Both the position numbers and the translations under genes were made by a program. Shown here piece after piece: positions 23,973 to 35,278 of a stretch of DNA of 64,000 bases. How positions within the stretch are numbered: the stretch's first letter is position 1; every line of letters starts with the position of its first letter. The stretch lies in NCBI GenBank assembly GCA_020747065.1, contig JAGMVK010000006.1, positions 992,001-1,056,000 on the forward strand, in the 5' to 3' direction. The notes beneath the pieces are model-generated. The model was not told the origin of the DNA. It saw nothing but the letters and a program-made list of their open reading frames with translations, and did no database searches. The DNA is from Cadophora sp. MPI-SDFR-AT-0126 (lineage: Eukaryota; Ascomycota; Leotiomycetes; Helotiales; Ploettnerulaceae).

Positions 23973-25301
23973 TCATGTCTGAACCACCTTCCCAAACTCC
24001 TCGACCTGCCTCTCTACCTCCCCAAGTGCCATCGATCCAATAGCTGATTTGGGGCTAACCGCTTCGCCTTCGATATTACGTCCTTGAGCGAGCACACCGT
24101 CACTCTTGTGTAATTCCTCGCTGTGCAAAATGAATGGCACTCTAGAATCACTCTGCCCCTTTGTCGGTATCGCCTTCGCACCCTCTTCTCTTATCCTTTT
24201 CGAATGGAACTTCTCCAGCACAGCGGGGTCTTGGCCATATTTCTCCTTGTAGCTCTCCAATATCTGAAGAGTGACGCCTGAGCCCCCGCAGACTATGATG
24301 ACGATGTTGAGCGTTGAATATTCCTCGGATGAAAGAGAGGGAAAGAGGAGCGGTTGCAAAGTATCATTGTATACTGTAGCGACACTCACTCCACAAGCCG
24401 GCTCGACAAGGATCCTTTCGTCATCGGCAAAATTGACACAAGCCATTGCAGCTTCGGCATCACTGAGAACATGACAGGTGACATCGTCTGTCATTCCCCA
24501 CTCAAAGGCCTTGCTTGCCACTTGTGTTGCTCCTAGAGAAGTGGCAATACTCGTGATGGCTGGTAGTCTCGACAGCTTCTTGTTCGACACACTCAGGTTC
24601 AGCGATTCGGCTCCTTTCGTCTCAACAGCAAGCACTTTGACACGTTTGCCACTTCCGCCTTTCAGGTGTCCATGCCGCTCGAGTCCTTGCATGATACCAG
24701 AAAACATGCCACCGCCACCCACACTGCATACCAACGCATCGAAGCCCCCGTTAATGTTCATTTGGTTTTCAAGTTCGTCAGAAATTGTGGAATTCCCCTC
24801 CCAGATATCCTCATGATCGAATGGCGGAACATAAACGCCATTCTCATCCTTACCCAACAGTTCTTCCCGCAGATAAGCATCAGCTTCACTCCAATGCTGG
24901 CCTATCTGTACCACGTCCGCTCCTAGAGTCTTCAATTTCTCGATCATGAGGGCGGATGTAGTCATGGGTACGACGATGGTAGCGGGCCGCTTGAGCATCG
25001 TGGCAGCGACCACACATGCAAGTCCAGCATTTCCACCGGATGCGCAATAAAAGTGGATGGGCTTCTCAGAGCCGTGGTTGGCAATCGCTTTTTGGAGAAA
25101 ATTACCCAGGGCTCGTGACTTGAAAGAGCCGGATGGCTGTAGCGTCTCGAACTTGAGGTAGATGTTGCTGGAACGTGTCAGTGAGGATTCAAAAGTGGGG
25201 GTGAGACCTCAGTACCATCCTGCTTCTCGAGATAGAGCTGCGGATCTTATGCAGGGCGTTTCTACCCATGGCTTAGGGGTCGGGCTCAAGTTTGATGCCA
25301 T
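23973..25301 (-). CDS. L-serine/L-threonine dehydratase (PLP, CHA1-type)
   Basis: Exons 25301-25216 and 25167-23973, 426 residues; the 48-nt intron (GTACTG, TTCCAG) joins REAG-C-NIYLKFE. The enzyme is a fold-type II PLP lyase that deaminates serine or threonine to pyruvate or 2-oxobutyrate. SGSFKSR (about residues 39-45) holds the PLP lysine. YCASGGNAGLA is the Ser/Gly-rich cofactor loop, SVGGGGMFSGI the phosphate-binding glycine loop, and VCGGSGVTLQIL the C-terminal PLP contact. The start at MASNLSPTPKPWVETPCIRS is the only ATG giving a normal N-terminus; the longest unspliced frame would begin at a GTG inside the fold. About 60 C-terminal residues extend past the catalytic domain. Catabolic rather than biosynthetic use is inferred from the lack of an ACT domain. 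Confidence 0.93.
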
Positions 25302-26123
25302 GGTGTGGCTTGAGTGCTTTTACTGGCGAGAAATTGAGATTTAAGGATGAGAGAAGTTTTAAAGCGGGAAGTAGCGGCCGAGTAGATTTATATTACTAGA
25401 AAGTCTAGACGGTCGGATCTAAAGGAGGCAGGAGCCGATTAAAGCCTTGGAATGTGTCGCCCAAGACGTTTTTCCATCAAATTGACGCAAAAGGGATCCA
25501 GAGCGCGAAATCTGACGTAAATGGTTCTGTGGGGCCACGGGGTGGGATGACTGTGCCGCCATGTGATTTTCCAACATGGGGGCTCAAGGTAACCGAGCCG
25601 GTTTATTTACTTTTCACGACGATGTTTAGAAAGAGACTTTGGCCATGATCGTTTTGCAGTGGGATGGGGACCATTTTGCATCGGTCCCGGGCTCTTTCCT
25701 AGAATAAAAGTAATGCGTCACAGTTGTAATGAACATGCCTTCCTCTTTAGCTAGCTCCAATGGCTACTATTTCTTCGACATCTTCTCGTGTGCACTTGAA
25801 ATTTGTTTCGCAATTTCTACGCTTCATTGAAATATTAATCAAATTAGCATCTTCATAACTTCGCAAATATCATCATCGACTGCATCATTCCCACAAAATC
25901 ACATTCACTGCCATCGCCAGCACTACTGCGTCAACACACAGAGCAACACATCATCACAAGCGTCGACAAATATGCCATCGATCGAGATGTCAGACCTGCA
26001 ATCACAGCCGCCCTCATTACAACCATCAAATCGAACGACAATCCCCTCGAAATAGCTCCAATACGAAGCGTGCTGCGACAATTCGATGGTCCCATTGCAC
26101 TGATTCGTCAGCATCCTATAGTC
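25302..26123. other. Intergenic, upstream of the dehydratase and of a broken gene
   Basis: Mostly promoter DNA of the dehydratase. From 25848 the frame of the downstream 2EXR relic is already open but contains no ATG until 26124. Confidence 0.4.
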
Positions 26124-26885
26124 ATGTGGTCCAGCCGTCGCATCGAGCCTTCATTCCGCTATCCGCCACAGTTCTCATACTTGAGGCGTTTACCCGGCGA
26201 AATTCTGAACGCTATCTGGATTGATGTCATCGACTGTACTCCTCCTCGTCTAATTCAAATCCACCAACGGTGCATCAAGTCTCAACTTCACCAAAGAGAG
26301 TTTACTGCCCTGCGCTCGTCAATTAGCATTCCCGAAGACTTGCGCGGGAGTCTATAAACGGATCCCATATCGAGATCGGTGGCTTTGGCGAAGTACGAGT
26401 GGTCCTTCGGATTGAATGGCTTCGAGGAAGATGCATTCCAGAATCGAATTTTCGTGAACTGGGATGAGGATGTGGTGTGCTTTTCGGAGCACACTATTCT
26501 TAGGCTACTTCAAGATAGGCTTGAGATTACGAGCCAGCCACCGCTTAGAGGATGGGTCCAAGGGGTAGGAAAAATCAAGGCAATAGCGTTGCGGTACTCA
26601 GGGTGGCAGGGCAAAGCACACAGGTTCAACATGAACATATGGGCCTCACTGGAGAAGATCATCTTGGCGCTGGCGAGCCCTGATGAAGGGAAAGCCCCTA
26701 CTATTACACTGAACAACGAATCACGCCAGCAAATCGGTCTAGACCATGGTTTCGACGCTCTGATCAGACACAATGGGGAAAACGTAAAAGTTTGCTATGG
26801 GCTCGTGGAGATGAATGAGAAGGAGAGACGGTTCCGGTCTGTCAAATCGCTGGTGAAGCGTATATTTTTCGTTCTGGTCCAGTAG
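26124..26885 (+). pseudogene. 2EXR-domain protein gene with an in-frame stop
   Basis: One reading frame runs from 26124 (ATG) to 26885 with a single interruption, TAA at 26355-26357. Before it: FSYLRRLPGEILNAIWIDV and TPPRLIQIH, the opening of the fungal 2EXR domain (F-x-L-P-x-E-I-x-x-x-I-W, then the R-x-I strand). After it, in the same frame: SRSVALAKYEWSFGLNG and FVNWDEDVVCF, the middle and end of the same domain, followed by an ordinary C-terminal region. No convincing donor/acceptor pair removes the TAA. A GTTTAC donor at about 26298 with an acceptor near 26373 is possible but weak. Best read as a recent nonsense mutation, or an unrecognised intron. Function of 2EXR proteins is unknown. 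Confidence 0.55.
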
Positions 26886-27028
26886 TGTTTGTTGGGATCT
26901 GCTTTATGTTGCCCTTGGTCATCTGAAATGTCGCGACGGAGGAGGGCACAGTTCTTGATGCTTGATAGTACCTCATGAGGGCTGATGAACGTCCCTGATT
27001 CATTTCAGACTTGTGTAGCGCTTAGTGC

Positions 27029-27056
27029 ATAGCGGATAGCAAATAGCAAATAGCGA
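27029..27056. repeat. Short tandem repeat, four 7-bp units
   Basis: ATAGCGG, ATAGCAA, ATAGCAA, ATAGCGA in direct succession. Confidence 0.85.
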
Positions 27057-27671
27057 AACAAACACTTATACCCTCTCATACACCCGTTCGTACGCTTGCT
27101 GTGTTCGCTTCTAACGAGATGAAGCTCTACATATAATCTTTGCTCCGTCGCTCTCGAGCGAGTTATAGGTGATGCTCAATGAGAAGAACTAATCAACCCA
27201 AATTATAAAATACCAGCCCCGCCATGCTCAACGATACCATCGTTGAGAAATAGACCAAGTACATACAACGACGAAATCCAAGGGCCTCACAATACGTGTA
27301 CGTAAGCATCAGCATCGCCATCAGCAGCTCCTTCCACATCCCCATCTCATACCCAGGGCCCTGACACACCTTATCACAATTGATACGCATCCTCACCACG
27401 CGTACTTCTAACTAAACCTGTGCTCAACCACTCATCTACATCCCCATGTATCTCTCAACGAAACAAGACAAATCACAGCTAGCGTCAATTATCCTGGACA
27501 TGCATGCATGACACACTTTCGCTATAATCGTGACATCTCGGGGAGAGAGCCGGGGGGTGTTGGTGGGCAGGGCGCTCGAGGGTGAGGAATTTGAGGGTTG
27601 AGAGGAGTGAGGGAGTGGGCTTGCTTACGAAGGGGAAATCATCTTGAATGCGGTGTTGACATTTTTGAATG

Positions 27672-27741
27672 GCATTCGATCTGTTGACTTTCAATCGTGA
27701 AAGTGTCGAAGGAAATACTGTAAGCGAGGAACTCTCTCTAC
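27672..27741 (+). repeat. Left copy of a direct repeat flanking the reductase gene
   Basis: About 56 of 70 bases match 29751-29820, including a perfect 24-base core that starts at 27713 here and at 29792 in the other copy (offset 2079 bp). Weaker similarity extends on both sides. Noncoding. Confidence 0.8.
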
Positions 27742-28265
27742 CTCAGTCAACACTCAATCGTTCAAAAAATCAACTCTCGCCTAAAAAGAGTAGCATGAAA
27801 ATAAGAATAGATATTCATAATCAGAAGATACGTCCCAAGAGTAAGGTCATTCGCAAGACCTGATTTACTTATCGACTTGTCTAACAGAGACAAGGAAGAA
27901 AAAGAACCACTCAATCATAATTTTATTTATTAACTTTGACCTGTTCGTACCCGAACAGTTTAGTAATCAGCAACACTCGCACAGAGCCGTGCGTCACTAG
28001 ATTATTAGATGCCGTTTCAAAGCGCCAATGGCGAGATTGATTACAACGTGTTCCCGAAGAATTGTGTCTCGGTCGGGCGAATAGGCAGACCGAACGCGAT
28101 TACTGATTCCGCTGAGGGTAACCGATGCCCCCGGAATCGACCTAGTGCCAAGCTAACCGAGGCACCAATATTGACGCTTTAGTGCTGTATTCTGAAAGTA
28201 TATCTAACACCATAACAAATAAATTTGGAATTCTAGCCTTTCCACTCACGACTCAACACTAGAAA

Positions 28266-29372
28266 ATGTCAGACACTATGAAGGCTCTTGTAACAACCAA
28301 CACGCTCGTTTCTCGCATCGCCAATCTTGCTTTACAGAAGCGCCTGAATCGCAACCCTGCCAGTTTCAAAGAGATTCCCGTACCCGCAATCTCCAGCACC
28401 GAAATTCTGGTCAAAGTTCACGTTGTGGCACTAAACCCAACAGACTACAGGCACATCGACGGTATATCGCCTCCAGGATGCATTGTCGGTTGCGACTTCG
28501 CAGGAGAAGTAGCAAAGGTTGGTAGTCATGCCGCGAAGGATTGGAAGGTTGGTGATAGAGTGGCTGGGGCTGTACACGGCGGGTTGTATCCCGATCGTGG
28601 CTCTTTCGCGGAATTCTTAAAGGCAGATGGAGACTTGGTCTGGAAGGTCCCGAACACTGTCCGGGACGAAGAGGCGGCGACCTTTGGAGTCTCAGCAGTC
28701 ACGGCGATGCTGGCGCTCAACGTCAGACTTGGATTACCGTGGATAGGAGACACTGCAAGTGGTGGACAGCATGGTCAACAGAAGCCGACAATCCTAGTTT
28801 ATGCAGGATCGACTGCGGCGGGACTTTTCGCCATCCAGATCGCTAAAGCAGCTGGCTATACTGTTGTGAGCACAGCATCACAGCATTCCTTCGATTTAGT
28901 GCGAGAGTACGGCGCCGACGCAGTCTTCGATTACCGGTCTCCAAATGTGGCACAAGACATCTCCAAACAACATCCCGATATCTCCTTAGCTGTGGACTGT
29001 ATCTCTGAGAAGTCCTCAATCAGTATCTGCGATGCTGTTATCGGCCCAAAAGGTGGTAAGGTCATCACAGTCCTTCCAATCTCCGGTCAAGACAAGACCC
29101 AGGGCATCAAACATGAGTTAATTATGTCATATACGCTCTTTGGACGTGCATTCCAGTGGCTCCCCCCTGTCGGTCCGAAGTTTCCTGTCGTTGAAGGGGA
29201 TAGGGAATCGCTTGCAAGGTTTTATAAAGGCTTGCCGGAATGGATTGCTGGCGGCGCAATCAAGGCGCTTCCATATCTAGAAGATGGTGCAGGGTTTGAA
29301 GGGATCTTAGAAGGTTTGGAGAAGTTACGAGCGGGGAAAATTTCAGGAAAGAAACTAGTAGTTAAGCTGTAG
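28266..29372 (+). CDS. NAD(P)-dependent MDR oxidoreductase, toxD/trans-enoyl-reductase-like
   Basis: Intronless, 368 residues. The N-terminal catalytic domain has VHVVALNPTDYRHIDG and PGCIVGCDFAGEVAKVG, typical of zinc-free medium-chain reductases of the fungal toxD group. The cofactor domain has the glycine motif AGSTAAGLFAIQIAKAAGY and ends in ISGKKLVVKL, the standard family C-terminus. No structural or catalytic zinc ligands are seen. Relatives include stand-alone trans-enoyl reductases of polyketide clusters, but no polyketide synthase or other biosynthetic gene is nearby, so the substrate is unknown. The gene is flanked by two direct repeats 2.08 kb apart. Confidence 0.88.
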   Translation: MSDTMKALVTTNTLVSRIANLALQKRLNRNPASFKEIPVPAISSTEILVKVHVVALNPTDYRHIDGISPPGCIVGCDFAGEVAKVGSHAAKDWKVGDRVAGAVHGGLYPDRGSFAEFLKADGDLVWKVPNTVRDEEAATFGVSAVTAMLALNVRLGLPWIGDTASGGQHGQQKPTILVYAGSTAAGLFAIQIAKAAGYTVVSTASQHSFDLVREYGADAVFDYRSPNVAQDISKQHPDISLAVDCISEKSSISICDAVIGPKGGKVITVLPISGQDKTQGIKHELIMSYTLFGRAFQWLPPVGPKFPVVEGDRESLARFYKGLPEWIAGGAIKALPYLEDGAGFEGILEGLEKLRAGKISGKKLVVKL

Positions 29373-30335
29373 AAAGTACGTATAACAGAGATTTGAGAGG
29401 GTAGTGGCGATGAGGCGGATCGTAGGGGAAGAGGTTGGGTAGGTGGCTGGGTGGGGTGTGCAGGTTGACTCAGGCTGGGGAGCAGGCGTGTAGCTTGGGT
29501 ACGGACCTATAGTGCAGGTCTGGATGCGATCGACGAGGCAGGACTGAGATGTAGTGACGGCAAGAAGGACGGTTGAGAGGGTGACTCTTGGGTGGGGGAG
29601 TTAGTTTGGATCTGAAGGTTTGTTCCAGCTTTCAGGTTTTGAGTATGGTATCTGAGGAACATTCGGGCGAGAGATGGTGAAGTGAGGGCTGAGAAGCACC
29701 AGTGAGCTTATAAAGAGGACACCATCTTGGATCCAACCTGAACTTATTTGATATTCGACCTGTTGACTTCAAACCGTGAAAATCTCGATGTAAATACTGT
29801 AAGCGAGGAACTCTCCCCGTAAATTAGAAAATTGCCCCTCGCCCGAAAGAGTGACAAGCAAGAATAACAGAGATTCAGAACCTAAAGACTCCGGTGTAAC
29901 AATACTGAAGAACAAGAACCAGAACTCAGTCTTGGGAAGAGTACGTCCCCTCGTATACCTTTCCAGAAATGTGCATGTTAACGTCCACTCGGAATATTGG
30001 CTTTGTAAAATGGAAAAGGGGAGCGATCTCGCCTGAGACGGCGGCCTCATTCTTTGCGAAGAGGAGTGAAGAAAGTAAATATACCGGAGCTAATTGATGG
30101 GAGGAAGTGTGTTGCAAATATTATGATGGGAGGTTGGGAGGAGATTCGTTGTTTTGAACGCGTTCTTTGGAAATGTAGGAGATTTTGGGATATCGCTTTA
30201 GAATTCTATTCATAGCCGTTCGGTTAGACCCGTATACCTGCCAGTCGAGCTGGCTCTTGAGATACTCTATCTCTACTTCTATTGTCTATCATCAGTCGTG
30301 AATCATACCCTCCATCATATATCATATAACGTCTA
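29373..30335. other. 3' intergenic region between convergent genes
   Basis: About 960 bp with the right copy of the flanking repeat at 29751-29820. GT-rich just after the reductase stop. No gene. Confidence 0.4.
29751..29820 (+). repeat. Right copy of the direct repeat flanking the reductase gene
   Basis: Partner of 27672-27741, same orientation, about 80% identical with a perfect 24-base core at 29792-29815. Confidence 0.8.
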
Positions 30336-31439
30336 TCAAGCGATCTTCTCGACCGTTAAATTCCCCTTCTTCTCTCCATCCAGCTCAATGAACCCAGCAG
30401 TCTCTATCCGCTTCTTCCACTTCTTACTCTCATATCTCGCCAATATCATCGTCATCCTCAACACAACTCCACTACTTGACTCATGCTCATCGCTAACCAC
30501 AGGCGTACATGTCCACCTCCCAAAAGCCCAGTTCAAAATATACCTACTGGGGCCGGCGGGGCTGGACTCGGTGGTATTAGAGTCTGAGGGTAGGATGGGA
30601 GAGGATCCTGCGAGGACGGCTTTGATGCGGTAGACTTCGTCTTTCGGGGCTGTCTTGAGGAGCCTTTCTAGCTTGTTTGAATCGATTAACGAGCCAGCGT
30701 CTGCTTCCAGTGTGATGGAGAGCACCTCGACTTCACTCTGATGGCCTCTCTCGTGACTATGCCCATTTACATGCGCGTGGTCGTGGCCATGTCCATTCGC
30801 CTCATTCTCACCCAGTGTCCTCGCTAAGCCACCATCGACACCAAACACAACATCCACCGGCACCCTCCCCCTATCACTCTTCACCCACGCAATCTGAACC
30901 TCCAAGTCACCCAACCGATCAAGACATTCATCCATCCTCCTGTCACTAACCCCCTCCCACTTATTAAACACCACCAAATCCGTATACCGCGCTTGTATCT
31001 TCGCCGTATAACTCGTATCCTCATACCCCTTCCAATTCTCCACATCAATCACTGTAATCACCCCATCCAACACATACGCGCCCTTCGTCTCCCTCGCCAA
31101 ACGATTCACCTCCATAGCCAGCGTAGCGGGGAACGCACTTCCGCTCGTCTCGACGACTATGCGATCAGGCTGGACCTTCTCTGACAGCTCTTGCAGCGCG
31201 ACATCGAGCTGGCCGACGAGGTTGCAGCAGATGCAGCCATTGAGCAGCTCGCGGACGCCTGAGATGGAGGACGAAGACGCGAGCTGGCTGTCGATGGCTA
31301 GATCGCCAAATTCGTTTTTGAGGAGTGCGAGTCTGTAGGAGGGATTTCGGGCGCGCAGTTGGGGGAGGAGGTTGAGGAGGAGAGTGGTTTTTCCGGAGCC
31401 GAGAAAGCCGGTTATTATGGTGATAGGAATCGGTGACAT
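30336..31439 (-). CDS. CobW/COG0523 GTPase, ZNG1-like metallochaperone
   Basis: Intronless, 367 residues. Walker A GFLGSGKT (11-18), switch region NEFGD (42-46), the metal-binding CxCC motif GCICC (68-72) and VVETSG (95-100) are the signatures of COG0523 GTPases. A His/Gly-rich stretch near residues 220-240 (GHGHDHAH and following) is a probable Zn-binding loop. The C-terminal CobW_C domain follows (YRIKAVLAG, YILNWAFGRWT). Eukaryotic ZNG1 hands zinc to methionine aminopeptidase using GTP. The same metal is likely here because of the CxCC and His-rich loop, but specificity is inferred. Confidence 0.92.
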   Translation of the reverse strand: MSPIPITIITGFLGSGKTTLLLNLLPQLRARNPSYRLALLKNEFGDLAIDSQLASSSSISGVRELLNGCICCNLVGQLDVALQELSEKVQPDRIVVETSGSAFPATLAMEVNRLARETKGAYVLDGVITVIDVENWKGYEDTSYTAKIQARYTDLVVFNKWEGVSDRRMDECLDRLGDLEVQIAWVKSDRGRVPVDVVFGVDGGLARTLGENEANGHGHDHAHVNGHSHERGHQSEVEVLSITLEADAGSLIDSNKLERLLKTAPKDEVYRIKAVLAGSSPILPSDSNTTESSPAGPSRYILNWAFGRWTCTPVVSDEHESSSGVVLRMTMILARYESKKWKKRIETAGFIELDGEKKGNLTVEKIA

Positions 31440-34400
31440 GATGGATTGGAGGAGAGTGGAATTGCTAGGGCGCTGGATGGAAGAGCCCTCGTTAATTGTT
31501 GCTGTGCTGTGCTGTAAAGAGATGGAGGGGTTGCAGTGAGGGGTGATGTTGGAAGCCCGATTGACTTCATGCCCATGCGAATTTTCTTATCGGTTATCGC
31601 CAGGGTACAAAATAGATCCCTGCTGGTGCTGCTGAAAAGTCCCGAATTGGATTTGTGACCGATCCAACATACCATTCCCCTGAACAACTGCAGGAAGAGC
31701 CAGAAATGGATGAATCTCACCACAGCAGCATGTGAAAAGGGATTACAAGGGCAAAGCGCTTGCATTCGTCTTCACAGCTTCCAAAAACAACTTTCCACCC
31801 TTCTCAAGAATAGCCATCACATGACTTCATGACTATTCGCAAAGCGCCAAGGAGCCGCCCCGGTACGCGGGCGGGAACGATTCAGGGGTAAGAAGCACTC
31901 CTATCCAATCGACCCCTTTTCCAAGCAGTCGCCCACAATGGAGAGTAAGCGTGTCGCTGTCATACAAACGCTTGAGCCAGAATGATGGTTGGATTGGAGG
32001 GACTCAGAATCTGTCAAATCGAGAGATCGGAATAAGATCTATTCGTCACGGCGAATCAGGGCGTGTAGGCGTGGCTTGTTTCTACGGGAGTTGTTGATAT
32101 TACCACGGCAGTCTGTGTTGGTCGTGGCAGGCACCATCTTATGACGATGTTTGTGCTGCTGGTTCTTTTGTGGATGTGACATCTGGGATTGTGTGTATGC
32201 GGAACATCGGAGATTCGAGGTGATTTTGGGCTTGTTTCGTTTCGATTTGTCTTGCTGCTGAACAGGAAGTTATTTTTCGTAAGAAGGACTCAGAAGCAGT
32301 TCAACAGTGACAAGTGACGGATTGACAGGTCGAATATTGTCGATCAGGAGGTCTAGATCACTTGTGGTTCTTGACCAAGTCGACGGGTCGGCTTGAGTCC
32401 ACGACTCTTCTGAAGATCCTCAGGTTCCGAAAAAGTGATGACATCTAGGCTTCTGGCCAGCTTTCGGATGAAAAGACGTGGAGCAGTTGCACCGAGTAAT
32501 CTCCAGGCCCGAAAAGTCTACCAAGTCATGAATGAAGTCCGGACCAATACTTATCGATAGCAACCCTCCTTCACATGTATTTCTCCCGACTTATGCATGC
32601 TTTATGAAGACTCTGTGCAGACTCTTCAGCTGAGCATCTCCACCTGCTGCACTGCAAGCACTGTGCTGCTGCAGTAGCCCAAGATTACAGTGCGATAAGT
32701 AGCCGTAAGTTGCCCACAGCTCAACGTTCCACCTTTTTAGCTTGTGGATGCCAGCGGATACACTTCCTGATCAGCACCTAGCAAAGTCTAAAATGCCGCC
32801 AGAGCTCAACACCGCAGCAGATCTAGACAAAACTAGATTTTCTCTAGGCAAAGTGCCAGGAACTTCAGGTACTGTGCGGATGGTCGATTCAGGAACACTC
32901 GTTGTTCGCTGGGTTTGGGGGGAAGAAGGTAGGGTGGGTTTGCAAGGGCACTTTCCTTTCCCCGGCGGCGTAGATTCCTCGACGTCCGAAAAGAGAAGTT
33001 GGGCTGATAAGGAGGGGAGCGGATGCAGGTACGAAATCGTTATCAGGATCCGATTCGAGGATCTGCTGTAGCGGTGCATGCAGATGCAGTCCTTTTTGGC
33101 TCTGTTTCATGACTCCATGGGTTGAGAAAAAGGCTGGAGAGGACTGTTGTCCTTGCTCTGCATCACCTCGGTTGGGTGAAGGGGTGAGAGATACGACAGA
33201 AGGTCACAGAAGAATCGGTCCCAGATTTACGAATTGAGTTGTGTGACTTGTGTTCAGGTCAATGTTCGAGTGTTCGGTCCTTGGAAATTGACTTGTTGGT
33301 TGGGGTCCAGCCCTGCGATCCTTCAAATCTGAACATTGTGGGGTCGTCATCTTCCTTCCAACAACCCTTTGAAGGGAGAGAAATTATTGTGGACTGAGAA
33401 TGGATTCGATTGTCCGGGAATAGGCCGGTAAGATCAATTGAATTCCTTCGACCTTTTCAAAAGCCGGAATGCTCATTTCTGCGGCTAGAGGGCTTTCTAT
33501 TGGCCTTCTTTTTCGAGCTGGTCAGAGTCCTTCTTTTGGATCTGTAAGCACCTGCAGGAGAAGCTGAGATGAGGTAGTCACTGCTGTTCAGAGTTGCAGT
33601 GCATCGGTTGTGCACCACTTGAGTGAGTATGGTACGCCAGAGATAGATAACTGCGTCCGGAATCATGGTGATAACGTACTGTGCTATGCTGTACTCCCCC
33701 GGACAGACTCTCCTGAGCTGTGCATCCTCCCTGCGGCGTCTCCTGAAGTTAGTGATGAAAAATCCATGTTCGGGGCTGAAGCGCTGGCCTTGCCTTGCAG
33801 CAATGATTCAGGAAGACAGAGCCCAACAACTCCAGACTCGCAAAGCTATCACAAATTTCAAAGCCTTCAACAAAGTCTAATTGTCACTACAGCTCCTTCG
33901 TTGGCACTGGTAGATGCCGAATGAGGCTTCTCTACTGACGTATGATTAGACTTGTTCCACTGTTTCGATCTTCGGGCCTGGACCTTTCCCTGCGGACTTG
34001 GTTCAATTCAAGTCAGCTCGCTGCCCAGCGAATAATGTTTGGCGGGTGAGTTAAACCTTGCAAGGGCCAGGGTCAGCGATAAGGTGTATCCTGGGTGAAT
34101 CCTTCGAAACAAAAAACAGCAAACGGAACAAAACAGAACAAAATACTGGAGCTGCGGTAGTGCAAAGTTATATTAGCTAACGCGCCCAGGAGTGCAGACA
34201 GCGCCCACTCTTCCTCTCCCCTGCGCCTCTGGACAAGATTGACTGGCTCGGTTGGCATTGCGAAACACGCGGTCCGACCTTGCTCCCGTCGCCTTGGCCT
34301 TTTCTTGCCCTCCCTGGGATGAAGTCTCTTTTTGCACGAACAACTTCACTCCATCCAAACCCAGCATCGACGACGGTGGCTTGCAGTAGCGGTTATCTGC

Positions 34401-34770
34401 CCTGCACAGATCCCTCTCTCCCGTGTGTCTGGCTGCAAGGTACAGCACAGCACAGCACATACCCTGGGTTGTGATGTTCCCCCTGGGCAAATACCTCCGA
34501 GAAAGGGCTGTTCGTCCCATGTTTTTGCCTGGTCCTGTTGTGTGCCCCTCCTTCCAACCACCAAGAAATGCCTCTTCGAGCGAGCCGCCATGATCTATTC
34601 TACTTATTCTGTACTCCACAAAAGAATTAAGCCGGTAATGTCACTGCCCCTGCATTCACTCAGTCCCGTTCAAGACGGCATGTTTGCATGTTCCTAGCCA
34701 AAGTGAAGTCCAAGTCCAGTCCTTAGCGCCTTCTGTACGAAAAATAGTTGAATGAATAACAACAACAAGC
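31440..34770. other. Long gene-poor interval upstream of the DUF1996-WSC gene
   Basis: About 3.3 kb with no supported gene on either strand. Short frames (for example 32742-33071 and 34173-34619) lack domains. Small CAGCA-type runs occur near 34441-34460. The left end is the promoter of the CobW GTPase. It may be an extended upstream control region for the secreted-protein gene to the right. Confidence 0.45.
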
Positions 34771-35278
34771 CAAAATAGTGCGTCCGCCCGCCCGCCATGC
34801 CGCATGCCGCTACCACGGCCCCAAAACTATCACTGCCCTCAATAAAGTATAAGGTCCCCTTCCTTCCTACTCTCTTCCTCCCTCTCCTTTCTTGGCTTTC
34901 TCTCCACCGCGACGATTTCGTTCGATCTTTTCCCTCACCACCGCACTCGACGTGTTCCGGTTCTCCTACCCTTCGTACTTCACACTCCTTCATTCGCTTC
35001 GCCAGCTGCCATTCCTTCCTTTGTCTGTTGATACGGACTATTTCCATTCCTTCAACGCAACAATTCGAGTCAAAGAACTCCACTCCACTCACAACAACGC
35101 GTTTTCCAATCATTCCTCGTTGAATCATTCCAGCTTCGACAGCTACTCAGACAGTCCAGTCATTCCAACCAGCAGCAACGACTCAGTACTCCCGGCGATA
35201 CTCTCTCTCACTCTTCGGTCTTGATCTTCTAGATACAAATACCTTTTCAAAAATCTCTAAATTGTTTGGCAAGCAACC
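34771..35278 (+). promoter_or_regulatory. Promoter and pyrimidine-rich leader of the DUF1996-WSC gene
   Basis: A GTATAAGG element at about 34846 is followed by a strongly CT-rich tract (about 34858-34915) and a leader of more than 300 bases without an ORF in frame with the start. CT blocks next to the start site are common in highly expressed genes of filamentous ascomycetes. Initiation context is ACCATGC at 35279. Confidence 0.5.

Larger units (their letters stand above)
26886..28265. other. Intergenic between the 2EXR relic and the reductase gene
   Basis: About 1.4 kb. It holds a 7-bp tandem repeat (27029-27056) and the left copy of a diverged direct repeat (27672-27741). The last few hundred bases are the reductase promoter; no gene seen. 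Confidence 0.4.

Noticed and set aside
24998..25013. Start of the serine dehydratase at GTG 25013
   Set aside because: It cuts off the PLP-lysine segment; the spliced model starting at 25301 restores it.
32742..33071. 109-residue plus-strand frame in the 31.4-35.2 kb gap
   Set aside because: Random-like composition, an equal overlapping minus-strand frame, no domain.
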